From an uncultured Saprospiraceae bacterium (GTDB taxonomy: Bacteria > Bacteroidota > Bacteroidia > Chitinophagales > Saprospiraceae), in NCBI GenBank assembly GCA_937928045.1, contig CALFWO010000020.1, positions 1 through 64,000 of the forward strand: a stretch of DNA of 64,000 nucleotides, given 5' to 3'. A program made the position numbers and the translations under genes. The notes beneath the pieces are model-generated. The model had not been told where the DNA came from. It ran no database searches and worked only from the letters and a program-made list of their open reading frames with translations. Below are positions 43,232 to 52,070 of the stretch, one piece after another; the stretch's first letter is position 1, and each line of letters opens with the position of its first letter.

Positions 43232-43651
43232 TTTCAGTTTAGTAGTAATTTCGCAATGTATTTACCGCAGGGATACCTTGATGCTAGGGGCCTACGGATT
43301 TTTACGAAATCCATTGCGCTGGAGAATGCAGGAAGGCGGAGTACTGCGGATTTTTACCAAATCCGTTGCCCTGGAGAATGCAGAAAGGTTGAGTACTTCG
43401 GATTTTTACCAAATCCCTTGCCTTGAAGAATGCAGGGATGCTGAGTACTGCGGATTTTTACCAAATCCATTATGCTTCATCATGCTCAATATCAAACCTG
43501 AACATTTTATCACCACACTTATTTAACCTTCTTTGCCTTTTAACTTTTAAAAATTCAGAGCGCTAGAATTTCCCGATTATTTTCCCAAAGCTGTTTAAAT
43601 TACCGTAGGTTAGAAACCAAATCAAGATTTCTGGAGTTATAGTCATAGAAT
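43232..43651. other. 420-bp non-coding gap carrying a repeat array
   Basis: Apart from the 52-bp repeat array (43290-43471) the gap holds only AT-rich sequence with no credible gene. A short open frame across the repeats is an artefact of the repeats. Confidence 0.6.
43290..43471. repeat. Tandem palindromic repeat, 52-bp period, about 3.5 copies
   Basis: Copies start at 43290, 43342, 43394 and 43446, the last partial. Each holds a GGATTT...AAATCC hairpin with a 5-nt loop; copy 2 is the longest match (CGGATTTTTACCAAATCCG). The rest of the unit includes TTGCCCTGGAGAATGCAG. The period is not a multiple of 3, which speaks against a coding role. Confidence 0.92.
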
Positions 43652-44347
43652 ATGAAATCAAGTATCAAAAATCAGCGCAAAAGCTTTTCGTTCCATATCT
43701 TTTGGATTGTTGGATTACTTGCCCTAGTCGGACTATTATTACTCACCCGAGGATTGTTTTGGATGGTTCCCGCGGTCATTGTTCCTGCAATATGCTTGAC
43801 GCTGTTGGGTTGGGCTACACGAAAAATATGGATTAACAAATTCAAAAAAGGGAATAAAATTCTTGCCGCAATTAAATGTCGATTTCAGGTCTGCGACGGT
43901 CAAATCCAAAAACTAGAAAATGATCTTGCTGAGATCAATCAAACCATGGATGACTTGCGAAATCAGCTTTCTGGTGAATTTCCACTTAGTCCAGAGGCCA
44001 TTGCCGAAACGCATAACTTGCTAGAAGCCTTTGGCGAAGAAAAAGAATTGCGGCAGCAAAAGATTGCTTTTTTTAAATCCATCAAGGAACAAATTTTAGC
44101 AATGATCAATAGTCAAGAAGTAAATGAAAGACTTAAAGTCAAGAGAAAAAGGTTATCTGAATTAAGAGCTGAACATTTGGACGATCTGGCAGAAATGGAA
44201 TCTCTGAAACATAACATAGCTTTTGATCAAGCTAATATTGCTACTCTTCAAAAGCTACAATTACGTATGGCTTGCACCAATAAGTTGGAAAAGGTTAATG
44301 CTATTCGCGCAGAGTTTGAGGTGTTGATGAAAGAAATCAGTAACTAA
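43652..44347 (+). CDS. Coiled-coil membrane protein, unknown function
   Basis: A 231-residue protein I do not recognise. Two hydrophobic helices (about residues 14-32 and 36-55) sit near the N-terminus. The rest is a long charged coiled coil (KLENDLAEINQTMDDLRNQL and following), probably cytoplasmic. It has no catalytic motif. It converges on the thioredoxin-like gene, the two stops overlapping by 4 bp. Confidence 0.75.
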   Translation: MKSSIKNQRKSFSFHIFWIVGLLALVGLLLLTRGLFWMVPAVIVPAICLTLLGWATRKIWINKFKKGNKILAAIKCRFQVCDGQIQKLENDLAEINQTMDDLRNQLSGEFPLSPEAIAETHNLLEAFGEEKELRQQKIAFFKSIKEQILAMINSQEVNERLKVKRKRLSELRAEHLDDLAEMESLKHNIAFDQANIATLQKLQLRMACTNKLEKVNAIRAEFEVLMKEISN

Positions 44348-44886
44348 TTATTGCTAGCTTTGAAAACATTGAGGCTAGTCTTTTTGTAATGATCTTCAGC
44401 CGTATATTTCAATTCCTTTAGAAAATCTTCTGGACCTTTATATCCCTTTGATACCATTATTCGATCCACATTTTCATCCAAAAAAACAATCGATGGATAA
44501 GACATCGATCCTTCCAAAAGTGAATAGGCCAAAGTATGTACCCCCTTTCTACCAGCGTTAGGAACAAAATTGAAAGTATGTCCTTTAAAGGCAATATCAT
44601 CTTTCATTTCTGCATCTAACTTAACCGCATAAAAATTGTCATTCAAATACTTAGAAATTTCGGCTTGTTGAAAAGTAGCTTTGTCCATTCGCTTACACCA
44701 TCCGCACCAATCGGTATAGACATCCACCATAAATTTCTTTGGATTGGTTTTGTTGGCCTGAACTGCTTCTTCAAAAGTGTACCACTTCACTTCCGCCATG
44801 AAATCCGACTTTTTTGTCGGTGCTACAAAAGAAGAAAAGGCGAGAACGCCCAAAAAAAGAAGTGAAATCGGAATTAACTTTCTCAT
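44344..44886 (-). CDS. Periplasmic thioredoxin-family protein
   Basis: A 180-residue thioredoxin-fold protein with a signal peptide (MRKLIPISLLFLGVLAFSSF). The active-site motif is WCGWCKRMDKATF, followed by the strand FYAVKLDAEM and the cis-proline region SYPSIVFLDE. It is in the Thioredoxin_7/DUF255-like branch, often a disulfide reductase or isomerase in the periplasm. Its 3' end overlaps the coiled-coil gene by 4 bp. A specific client is not known. Confidence 0.88.
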   Translation of the reverse strand: MRKLIPISLLFLGVLAFSSFVAPTKKSDFMAEVKWYTFEEAVQANKTNPKKFMVDVYTDWCGWCKRMDKATFQQAEISKYLNDNFYAVKLDAEMKDDIAFKGHTFNFVPNAGRKGVHTLAYSLLEGSMSYPSIVFLDENVDRIMVSKGYKGPEDFLKELKYTAEDHYKKTSLNVFKASNN

Positions 44887-45009
44887 TATGGCAAATTTTG
44901 TACTTCTTTGAAAACGATCAGAAGTTTAAACTGTTTCAATAAGCAATTTAGGGGTATTCGGCTTTTATTGCTTTGACCTTTAGTACTTTTAACAAAATCG
45001 TAACAGGAT

Positions 45010-45567
45010 ATGAAGAAAATTGTCGTGGGGATAGGTGGTTCAAGTGGTTCAATCTATGCAAAAGTATTATTTGATCGTCTAAAAACACTTGATGATCAAG
45101 TAGCGAAGGTTGGTGTAGTGATGAGCAAAAATGCGGAGCTTAATTGGGAGCTAGAAATTGAAGATTCTAATCCAAAGGATTACCCATTCGATTTCTATGA
45201 TAAAATGGATTTTATGGCTCCTTTCGCTTCAGGCTCCGCGAAATATGATACCATGATTGTTTGTCCATGTTCTATGGGATTATTGAGCAGAATTGCCACT
45301 GGGATGTCCAACGACTTAATAACCCGTGCCGCTGATGTAATTCTTAAAGAAAGAAGAAAACTCATTGTGGTACCGCGGGAAACCCCTTACAGCTTAATTC
45401 ATATCAACAACATGAAAACCGTCACCGAGGCTGGAGGAATCATCTGCCCAGCCTCTCCTTCATTTTATTCAAAACCCAAAGATTTTGAAGCATTGGTCGG
45501 AACTGTTGTTGATAGGATCTTGGATTTGTCCGGATTGAATATTGATGGGTATCGCTGGGGAGAATAA
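45010..45567 (+). CDS. ubiX: UbiX-type flavin prenyltransferase
   Basis: A 185-residue flavoprotein of the UbiX/Pad1 family, which prenylates FMN to make the cofactor for UbiD-type decarboxylases. The Rossmann-like opening IVVGIGGSSGSIYAKVLFDRL (split GIGGSSGSIYAK, LFDRL), the CPCSMGLLSRIATGMSNDLI block and the VPRETPYSLIHINNM loop match the family in order. Length is standard. No ubiD is in the window, and quinone synthesis is a likely use. Confidence 0.94.
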   Translation: MKKIVVGIGGSSGSIYAKVLFDRLKTLDDQVAKVGVVMSKNAELNWELEIEDSNPKDYPFDFYDKMDFMAPFASGSAKYDTMIVCPCSMGLLSRIATGMSNDLITRAADVILKERRKLIVVPRETPYSLIHINNMKTVTEAGGIICPASPSFYSKPKDFEALVGTVVDRILDLSGLNIDGYRWGE

Positions 45568-45651
45568 TTTTAAAACTAGAAACAAGCCCCATTGTGGGCC
45601 TTAATTGTTAAACATTTAAATAAAGCTGAAAGCGGCGATTTGGTTGAAAAA

Positions 45652-46527
45652 ATGAAAGATCAAACAAAAAAAATAAAATTTAAAAATCATTATAATCCAA
45701 ATTCTCAATTTGATTTAGTCAGATTGGAAGAACTCTTTTTAAGTGATCAATTAGACCATTCCCCAGACGTATTGCACCGAGTCGAATTCTTTATCATTCT
45801 TTTTATTGAAGAAGGACAAGGATACCATTCCATTGATTTTACCAATTACAAATGTTCAAAAGGAACATTAATCACTATTCGAAAAGATCAAATCCATAAA
45901 TTTTTTAGAAGTAACCATTTGAAAGGGTCTCTTTTGCTATTTACAAATGACTTTTTAGTCAGTTACCTTGAAGAAATGGAAGCGCAAAAAACCATGCTTT
46001 TATTCAATGAATTGCTAGGAGTACCAAAATTACAGTTAACGAATAAAGACTTTCAAAATGTAAGTCAAATAATTAGTAGAATCAATGAAGAATATTTTCA
46101 TAAAAACGATAATTATTCGCTTGGCATCATACGAAGCGAAATCCACATTCTAATTACACAACTTTTTAGAATCAAAGCGAAATCAAAAAAAATCGACTTT
46201 GAAAAAAGATACCTCAAAGAGTTTGTTGCCTTTCAAGATTTGACAGAAAAAAACATTACGAAAACTACGAAAGTAACGGACTATGCTCAAATGTTAGGAA
46301 TAAGTACCAAGACATTAAATACCATTACTAAAAGTATTGTTCATAAATCGGCAAAAGCATTTATTGATGAGATTTGTGTTAAACAAATCAAACGATTACT
46401 CATAAATACAGAACTTTCTATTAAAGAAATTGCCTATCAATCAGGGTTTGAAGAGACTACAAATTTTTATAAATACTTTAAGCGTCAAACGAACAACACC
46501 CCGGAGCAATTCAGAACAACTCAATAA
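45652..46527 (+). CDS. AraC-family transcriptional regulator
   Basis: A 291-residue regulator. The N-terminal half is a cupin-like sensing domain (GYHSIDFTNYKCSKGTLITI). The C-terminus is a two-HTH AraC domain, with TDYAQMLGISTKTLN and IKEIAYQSGFEETTNFYKYF as the helix-turn-helix segments. The ATG at 45652 is chosen because earlier TTG/GTG-type starts lead into sequence without domain content. The double NTF2-like lipoprotein gene lies 99 bp downstream in the same direction and is a candidate target or operon partner. Confidence 0.92.
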   Translation: MKDQTKKIKFKNHYNPNSQFDLVRLEELFLSDQLDHSPDVLHRVEFFIILFIEEGQGYHSIDFTNYKCSKGTLITIRKDQIHKFFRSNHLKGSLLLFTNDFLVSYLEEMEAQKTMLLFNELLGVPKLQLTNKDFQNVSQIISRINEEYFHKNDNYSLGIIRSEIHILITQLFRIKAKSKKIDFEKRYLKEFVAFQDLTEKNITKTTKVTDYAQMLGISTKTLNTITKSIVHKSAKAFIDEICVKQIKRLLINTELSIKEIAYQSGFEETTNFYKYFKRQTNNTPEQFRTTQ

Positions 46528-46626
46528 CACTTTCCCATTTTTACAGTCATAAAGCATTTTTGTATAGCCCTAAAGGCTGTTGACCGACTCATCTTTGCAA
46601 TATATTTTCATAATAAAATTTCAAAG

Positions 46627-47493
46627 ATGAAGTCAACATTTATATTCAGCCTATTTGTTTTTGCAATCAGTTTTAGCAGTTGCAATTCAAATAAAGTTTC
46701 ACAAAAAAAAGAAGTAAAAATGGAATTATCAAACAAAGAAAAAGTAGTAGCTCTATTGAACAGTTTTAACACTGGAGACCAAACACCGATATCCTATATA
46801 AACCCTGAAAAGTACATTCAGCACAACTTAGCTGTAGGGGATGGTTTAGAAGGATTTGGTGCAGTTATTAAAAACGCCCCTCCCGGTGGTTTCAAAGCCA
46901 ATGTTCTCCGCGCCTTTGAAGATGGGAATTATGTAATTACGCACACCGAATACGATTTTTTTGGACCGAAAGCAGCATTTGATGTTTTCCGATTTGAGAA
47001 TGGGCAAATAGTTGAACATTGGGACAACTTGGCTGAGGTGACTCCGCCAAACCCTAGCGGAAGAACACAATTCGATGGTGCGACTGAAATATCTGATAAG
47101 GAAAAAACAGAAGCCAACAAAGATGTTGTAAAGCAATTTATTGATGAAATTTTACTAAACGGTAAAATGGATAACTTAACGACATTAGTTAATCCAAGCA
47201 AATACATTCAACACAACTCTGCTGTAGCAGACGGATTAGATGGACTCGGTGCTGCGCTAAAATACTTTGCTGAAAATGACATGGTAATGAAATACGACAA
47301 AGTGCACAAACTATTGGGTGAAGGTAATTTTGTATTGTCTATGAGTGAAGGAAATTTTGGTAAGGCTCCAGGCGACCATGTAGCTTATTACGATTTATTC
47401 CGCTTAGAAAATGGCCAAATTGTTGAACATTGGGATGTAATTCAGCCTATTCCTGCAAAATCAGAATGGAAAAATGAAAATGGAAAATTTTAA
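46627..47493 (+). CDS. Lipoprotein with two tandem SnoaL/NTF2-like domains
   Basis: A 288-residue lipoprotein (MKSTFIFSLFVFAISFSSC, lipobox SSC at Cys19). Two similar NTF2-like domains follow at about residues 38-145 and 155-280, sharing YIQHNLAVGDGLEG versus YIQHNSAVADGLDG and FRFENGQIVEHWD versus FRLENGQIVEHWD. The family (SnoaL-like) includes cyclases and ketosteroid isomerases, but many members are non-catalytic. The tandem form suggests an internal duplication. A near-consensus -7 (ATCTTTG) lies about 35 nt upstream. Function unknown. Confidence 0.83.
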   Translation: MKSTFIFSLFVFAISFSSCNSNKVSQKKEVKMELSNKEKVVALLNSFNTGDQTPISYINPEKYIQHNLAVGDGLEGFGAVIKNAPPGGFKANVLRAFEDGNYVITHTEYDFFGPKAAFDVFRFENGQIVEHWDNLAEVTPPNPSGRTQFDGATEISDKEKTEANKDVVKQFIDEILLNGKMDNLTTLVNPSKYIQHNSAVADGLDGLGAALKYFAENDMVMKYDKVHKLLGEGNFVLSMSEGNFGKAPGDHVAYYDLFRLENGQIVEHWDVIQPIPAKSEWKNENGKF

Positions 47494-47518
47494 TTGTAAT
47501 ATCTAGAATTTGAAAAAA

Positions 47519-47554
47519 TTAAAAAGGCTACTCTTTGCAGAGTAGCCTTTTTAC
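47519..47554. terminator. Bidirectional terminator
   Basis: The arms AAAAAGGCTACTCT and AGAGTAGCCTTTTT pair perfectly over a TTGC loop between the convergent lipoprotein and folC genes. Confidence 0.93.
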
Positions 47555-47596
47555 ATAAATACTATTTCTTATCGAAGTACTACCTAGTCTGCATCA

Positions 47597-48907
47597 CTAC
47601 AAAGCTTCTGCCACTACGAAAATACTACCACCGATAAATATTAAATCATGTTTACTAGCCTTTTTCTCAGCAGCCTTTATAGCCCTAGAAACTGATGTAT
47701 AACTTGTACCAACTAGTCCATTCAAAGCGGCGATTTCACAAAGCTGCGCAGCATTCATTCCCCGCGGGATATCGGCCTTGGCAAAATAATAAGTCGCTTT
47801 TTTGGGAAGTAATTTTAACACCTTAGTAGGATCCTTATCTTTAACTGTTCCAAATACAAAGTGCAACTTTTCGCAAGGAATCTTCTTCAATTCTTTCACG
47901 ACCAACTTTAATCCATCAACGTTATGGGCCGAATCAGCCAATGTCAAAGGTATCTTATTTATGAACATCCATCTACCTATGAAATAAGTACTTGAAGTAA
48001 CATTTTTTAATCCATTTGTCAATTTAGTCTTGCTAAATTTAAATAATCCGGTTTCCGTTAATTTCAAATAAGCAGCAACAGCCGTTTGGATATTTTTAAT
48101 TTGATAACTACCTTTTAAATCAGTTGAAAGACTCATTCCCTGAATGTCTTTATCATCAAATGTCAATTCAATTCTTTTACTTTTCGTAATTGTATTTTTA
48201 GCAAAAGCGTCCCTACTCCAACTTACCCGAACCAAATTTTTGGAATACGCCATTGGAGCTTTTTCAAGTTTAGCTTTACTCGTAAAAATAGATTTCAGTT
48301 TGTATTGATACTCACCAATAATTACAGGAATTTTAGATTTGATAATCCCGGCTTTCTCTCCAGCAATAAGTTCCAAAGTATTGCCCAACATATTCTGATG
48401 ATCCCAACCAATGTTTGTAATGACACTTAGCAAAGGATTGATAATATTTGTGGAGTCCAGTCTCCCTCCGAGACCAGTTTCTATAATCGAAAAATCTACT
48501 TTTTGCTTTTTGAAATACCAAAAAGCTAAGGCCACAGTGATTTCGAAAAATGAAGGTTGAATTTCATCAAAGTCAGATTTGTATTTTTTTACAAAAGAGC
48601 TTACTTGCCGTTTTGAAATAAACTCGGCGTTTATCTTTATACGCTCCCGAAAATCTTTGTAATGAGGCGAGGTATAGAGCCCTACTCGATACCCATGAGC
48701 TTGTAAAAGGCTAGCAAGGATATGTGAAGTAGACCCTTTGCCATTGGTTCCTGCCAAATGAATAAATCGCTGATCCTTTTCAGGATGACCTATTTTACCA
48801 CATAGCAATCTGATATTTCCTAAGTCCTTTTTCATGGCAATTGGTCCTTGCCTTTGGAACATGGGCAATTGCTTGTAGAGATAATCTAAAACTTCGGTAT
48901 ACTTCAT
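47597..48907 (-). CDS. folC: Folylpolyglutamate/dihydrofolate synthase
   Basis: A 436-residue Mur-ligase-like enzyme that adds glutamate to (dihydro)folate, ATP-dependent, in the cytoplasm. The ATP-binding motif AGTNGKGSTSHILASLLQA, the YTSPHYKDFRERI loop, the FFEITVALAFWYFKK block, the IIETGLGGRLDSTNI metal/substrate motif and VITNIGWDHQNMLG match FolC in order. Length is standard. Genes on both sides appear unrelated, and it seems to be transcribed alone. Confidence 0.95.
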   Translation of the reverse strand: MKYTEVLDYLYKQLPMFQRQGPIAMKKDLGNIRLLCGKIGHPEKDQRFIHLAGTNGKGSTSHILASLLQAHGYRVGLYTSPHYKDFRERIKINAEFISKRQVSSFVKKYKSDFDEIQPSFFEITVALAFWYFKKQKVDFSIIETGLGGRLDSTNIINPLLSVITNIGWDHQNMLGNTLELIAGEKAGIIKSKIPVIIGEYQYKLKSIFTSKAKLEKAPMAYSKNLVRVSWSRDAFAKNTITKSKRIELTFDDKDIQGMSLSTDLKGSYQIKNIQTAVAAYLKLTETGLFKFSKTKLTNGLKNVTSSTYFIGRWMFINKIPLTLADSAHNVDGLKLVVKELKKIPCEKLHFVFGTVKDKDPTKVLKLLPKKATYYFAKADIPRGMNAAQLCEIAALNGLVGTSYTSVSRAIKAAEKKASKHDLIFIGGSIFVVAEAL

Positions 48908-49068
48908 TGTTTAAATACTTCACGTTCCAAATACTGTTGTAGAGAGAAAAACAGCCTAAAAAAGTCGTTGGAATCTGAGGCGAATATCGAACAATTGCCG
49001 GATTTATTATAGATCAATCACCTTCAATGTTTTCCCTAAATCTATACCACTATTTGCTACTTCTGAGC

Positions 49069-49097
49069 AAAAAAAGGACGACCTAAAAAGATCGTCC
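49069..49097 (-). terminator. Terminator of the exbB-exbD-exbD-tonB operon
   Basis: On the minus strand GGACGATC and GGTCGTCC pair (one G-T wobble) over a TTTTTA loop and are followed by seven T, 42 nt after the tonB stop. Confidence 0.82.
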
Positions 49098-49138
49098 AAG
49101 CTTTGAACTTTTGGGGAAAGCCAAAATCGGAAAATAGG

Positions 49139-50068
49139 TTATCTGACTCGGAATTTTATTTTGATTGTTCCGCACTGTCTCTCTACAGCACCTTTGTCAA
49201 ATTTATATTTTTTAGCAGCTTCTTCAGCCTTACTGATTAATCCGGCATCAGCTGTCGTCGATCCGTTTTGAGTAAAATCAGCAGAGACAACTTTTCCCGA
49301 TGAATTTACACAAACTCTAACAACTACATCACCAGTTCGCTGGGAATTATGGGTAATCTGTGGTTTATAGAGTACGCCTCTACTGCCCAAGCCTCCACCG
49401 ATTTCACCAGCACCAGTGCTTATACCGTCTAACGCGGTACCATCCGGGTTTCCATCTGGATCGCCTTGATCACCAGGTTTTCCATTGTTTCCGGTACCAT
49501 TTCCATTCCCAGATAATCCACCAGTAAGTGCATCTCTTAATGCCTGGGCCTCCGCTTCGCGTTTCCGTTGTGCTTCCGCCTCAGCTGCCTCCCTTGCCTC
49601 TCTTCTTCGCTTTGCTTCCCGCGCTTTGGCTAATTCTTCTCTTTGAATAGCGGCCTTGGCTTCATCTTCAGCTTTTTGCTGCTCACGCTCCTCTTTTAAT
49701 TTTGCCGCTCTTATCGCTCGTTCTTTAGAACGCTCATCATTATTAACTTGCTTTACAGGTTGTGCCTTAGGTTTTTTCGGTTCCGGTTTTGGCTTTGGTT
49801 TAGTTTCTTCAACGACTTCTTCAGGTTGTGTTTCTTCCACCACTTCTTCTTCTGTTTCGACTGGTTGGCTAGGGGCTGCTCTCGTATCATTAGTTCCTTG
49901 ATCTGGTTCACCAAAAGAAACAAGCACTCCTGAATTTACAGGAGGAGGGTTTTGAAAGCCAAAAAATGGAATTAATAAAAGTATGAGAATAAGAACTGCT
50001 ACTATGGTAGAAGCAATTCGACTGGTTCTTTCATCGCTGATTTGCTGAGGCGTGAGTACCATTGACAT
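49139..50068 (-). CDS. tonB: TonB-family energy transducer
   Basis: A 309-residue protein (ATG at 50068; an ATG at 50062 is equally possible). It has one N-terminal membrane helix (IVAVLILILLLIPFFGF), a long acidic/proline linker with KPKPEPKKPKAQPVK, a Glu/Ala/Arg-rich coiled coil, a Gly-Asn-rich spacer, and a C-terminal TonB_C domain (GDVVVRVCVNSSGKVVSADF to the end). It transmits energy from the ExbB/ExbD motor to outer-membrane receptors. It is the last of a four-gene operon and has a terminator behind it. Confidence 0.9.
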   Translation of the reverse strand: MSMVLTPQQISDERTSRIASTIVAVLILILLLIPFFGFQNPPPVNSGVLVSFGEPDQGTNDTRAAPSQPVETEEEVVEETQPEEVVEETKPKPKPEPKKPKAQPVKQVNNDERSKERAIRAAKLKEEREQQKAEDEAKAAIQREELAKAREAKRRREAREAAEAEAQRKREAEAQALRDALTGGLSGNGNGTGNNGKPGDQGDPDGNPDGTALDGISTGAGEIGGGLGSRGVLYKPQITHNSQRTGDVVVRVCVNSSGKVVSADFTQNGSTTADAGLISKAEEAAKKYKFDKGAVERQCGTIKIKFRVR

Positions 50069-50216
50069 AAGCAAAAATTTTGGTCACAAGATCATGGACT
50101 TGGTGGTTAACCCAAGTAGGATTAAAACGGTAAAACAGTAGTAAAAGATTCAACCCGTTTTTCCCTTCAAATCTATAATTAACCTATAGATGCATAAATA
50201 ACGCTTAAAGTAGGTA

Positions 50217-50615
50217 TCAATCGTTTGTTGTCAGTATCGCATTAACATTTCTTTTTTGTGCAATGTCCATAACAGTTACTACGTGTTCAACAGGACAATT
50301 TTTTGCAGGCGATATGGTAACGTCTAATTTTTTCCTACCGTTATTCTTTTTCAAATTTCTAATTGCCCGATCCAATTTGGTAGCAGACATTGGTTTTCCA
50401 TCCAGTAAATAAGTCCCATTCCGTTTTATTGCGATGTCAGGGGGATTGGCTTGTGAAACCGTTGGATTAGATTTTCCCGGCAGCTTCAAGAATAAACCAT
50501 CTGGAGAAACAATTGACGATGTCAACATAAAAAAGATCAACAACAAAAAGATGATATCAGTCAATGACGACATTGAAAATTCTGCACTAACCTTAGCTTT
50601 TTTCTTTAATCCCAT
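50217..50615 (-). CDS. exbD: ExbD/TolR biopolymer transport protein, copy 2
   Basis: A 132-residue single-helix protein. The helix contains the essential proton-path aspartate (SSLTDIIFLLLIFFM), and the C-terminal periplasmic domain begins after SIVSPDG. The N-terminal 36 residues are nearly identical to the exbD copy that ends 3 bp upstream, while the periplasmic halves differ more. With ExbB it forms the proton-driven motor for TonB. Two exbD genes in a row are common in Bacteroidota. Confidence 0.93.
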   Translation of the reverse strand: MGLKKKAKVSAEFSMSSLTDIIFLLLIFFMLTSSIVSPDGLFLKLPGKSNPTVSQANPPDIAIKRNGTYLLDGKPMSATKLDRAIRNLKKNNGRKKLDVTISPAKNCPVEHVVTVMDIAQKRNVNAILTTND

Positions 50616-50618
50616 GGG

Positions 50619-51017
50619 TTATTCTACTGGTTTAGTGGCAATAATCGCCCGCATTTTCAATTCTTTAGCAACATTCATCACTTTAGTCACATTCTCAAAA
50701 GGAGAACCTTTCTCTGCAGCGATTGTCAATGTGGCTTCTTTTCTATTTTCAGTAGTCTTCAATTCATTAGCGACGATACGACGTAACTTGGACATAGAAC
50801 TAATCGGTTTACCGTTGTAACTAAACTCACTTTTCTTATTGATCGACACGATCATATTGGAAGGTGCCACGGCCTTAGAAGTTGCTTCCGGCAAGTCCAA
50901 ATTGATTTGAACAATCGAAGAAGTCAACATGAAGAAGATCAACAAAAGAAAGATGATATCCGTCAAAGAGGACATTGAAAACTCAGCACTGACTTTATTT
51001 CTTTTTTTGATACCCAT
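50619..51017 (-). CDS. exbD: ExbD/TolR biopolymer transport protein, copy 1
   Basis: A 132-residue ExbD with the same helix as the next copy (SSLTDIIFLLLIFFM, Asp essential for proton flow). The periplasmic half (QINLDLPEATSKAVAPSNMI onwards) differs from copy 2, so the two may have distinct partners. It follows exbB with a 2-bp gap and precedes the second exbD by 3 bp, so all are one operon. Confidence 0.93.
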   Translation of the reverse strand: MGIKKRNKVSAEFSMSSLTDIIFLLLIFFMLTSSIVQINLDLPEATSKAVAPSNMIVSINKKSEFSYNGKPISSMSKLRRIVANELKTTENRKEATLTIAAEKGSPFENVTKVMNVAKELKMRAIIATKPVE

Positions 51018-51019
51018 AT

Positions 51020-51703
51020 TTATGCAGATGGTTCTTGAAGCAAGTCCATAAATTCTACGGTAGTTTGCTCCATGTTATAGACAGCCTTTTCGACATTGGC
51101 CACCAAAATATTGTATCCCACAAATGCAAAAATACCAACCAACAGTCCGAAAGCAGTAGTTAACAAGGCTTGATAGATACCACCAGCCAATACAGCTGGA
51201 CCAATATTTGCTTCTGTAGCCATCTTATAAAACGCTAAGATCATTCCAGTAACCGTTCCGAAGAAACCGATCATTGGTGCTGCACCAGCAATAGATGCCA
51301 AAGTTGAAAGGTTTTTTTCCAGACGGAAAATTTCAAGATTTCCTACGTTCTCGATAGCGGCATCGATGTCTCTCAATGGCTTTCCAATTCTGAGTAATCC
51401 TTTTTCCACCATTCGAGCTACTGGAGAATCCGTAGTTTGGCAAAGTGCCTTAGCTGAAGGAATATTAGCGGCTGCAACATAAGCTCTGATATTATTCATA
51501 AAGCTTTCATCGATCTTAGTCGCTCTTTTGATGGTCAGGTATCTTTCTATGAATATATAGAGGGCAATTACAGCCAATAATAAAAGAATAGATACAATGA
51601 TCACCCCTAAAATTCCACCAGACATGATGAGATCTAAAAGACTTTGTTTTTGCGTTTCAGTAGCATCACCGGTTTGAAATAGAAGCATACAGTTGTTGAA
51701 CAT
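51020..51703 (-). CDS. exbB: ExbB/TolQ/MotA proton-channel protein
   Basis: A 227-residue protein (ATG at 51703; the earlier start at 51772 gives an unlikely soluble extension). Three membrane helices are seen: VIIVSILLLLAVIALYIFI near the N-terminus and two in the MotA_ExbB domain, with the family stretch NLSTLASIAGAAPMIGFFGTVTGMI (split: LSTLASIAGAAPMIG, FFGTVTGMI). ExbB forms the proton channel that powers TonB through ExbD. First gene of the operon. Confidence 0.93.
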   Translation of the reverse strand: MFNNCMLLFQTGDATETQKQSLLDLIMSGGILGVIIVSILLLLAVIALYIFIERYLTIKRATKIDESFMNNIRAYVAAANIPSAKALCQTTDSPVARMVEKGLLRIGKPLRDIDAAIENVGNLEIFRLEKNLSTLASIAGAAPMIGFFGTVTGMILAFYKMATEANIGPAVLAGGIYQALLTTAFGLLVGIFAFVGYNILVANVEKAVYNMEQTTVEFMDLLQEPSA

Positions 51704-51899
51704 TATTGCGGTTTTAAGTTCTGTGGAAAATGTTGAGGAGGTTAAACGACCTTCGGGGCTGCAAATTATCAATTGGGGTAGGATTTTAATAGTTTTTTAA
51801 GGAAATATTGAGAAAAAAGGTAATGTGAGGCGTTAGAATTCAATTAAAACTAAGATTTGGAGAAAATTGAGGAGTCTCCAGATAAAAATGTGGGTGTCC

Positions 51900-51989
51900 C
51901 CTGCCTTCAAAAGAAGGCAGGTCGAGCTGTTCATAGTTTCGCTATTCGCTCATCCGCTTCTGGCGGATTCCAGCTTTTTTAAGCTGGAA
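51900..51989. repeat. Cluster of three consecutive hairpins
   Basis: Hairpin 1: CCTGCCTTC (51900) with GAAGGCAGG (ends 51921), loop AAAA. Hairpin 2: ATCCGC (51952) with GCGGAT (ends 51968). Hairpin 3: TTCCAGCTT (51968) with AAGCTGGAA (ends 51989), loop TTTT. The three arms are perfect. This may be a dispersed REP-like or miniature mobile element. Confidence 0.8.
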
Positions 51990-52070
51990 CTATTCGCATC
52001 CCCTGACACATGAGGTATTGGCGTGGGGGTGGAATAATGGTGGTGTTTTTATTTTTTTTGGGCCCATTGG

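Noticed and set aside
43278-43526. An 82-codon plus-strand frame across the 52-bp repeats
   Set aside because: It is produced by the repeats, whose period is not a multiple of three, so each copy is read in a different frame. No family resemblance.
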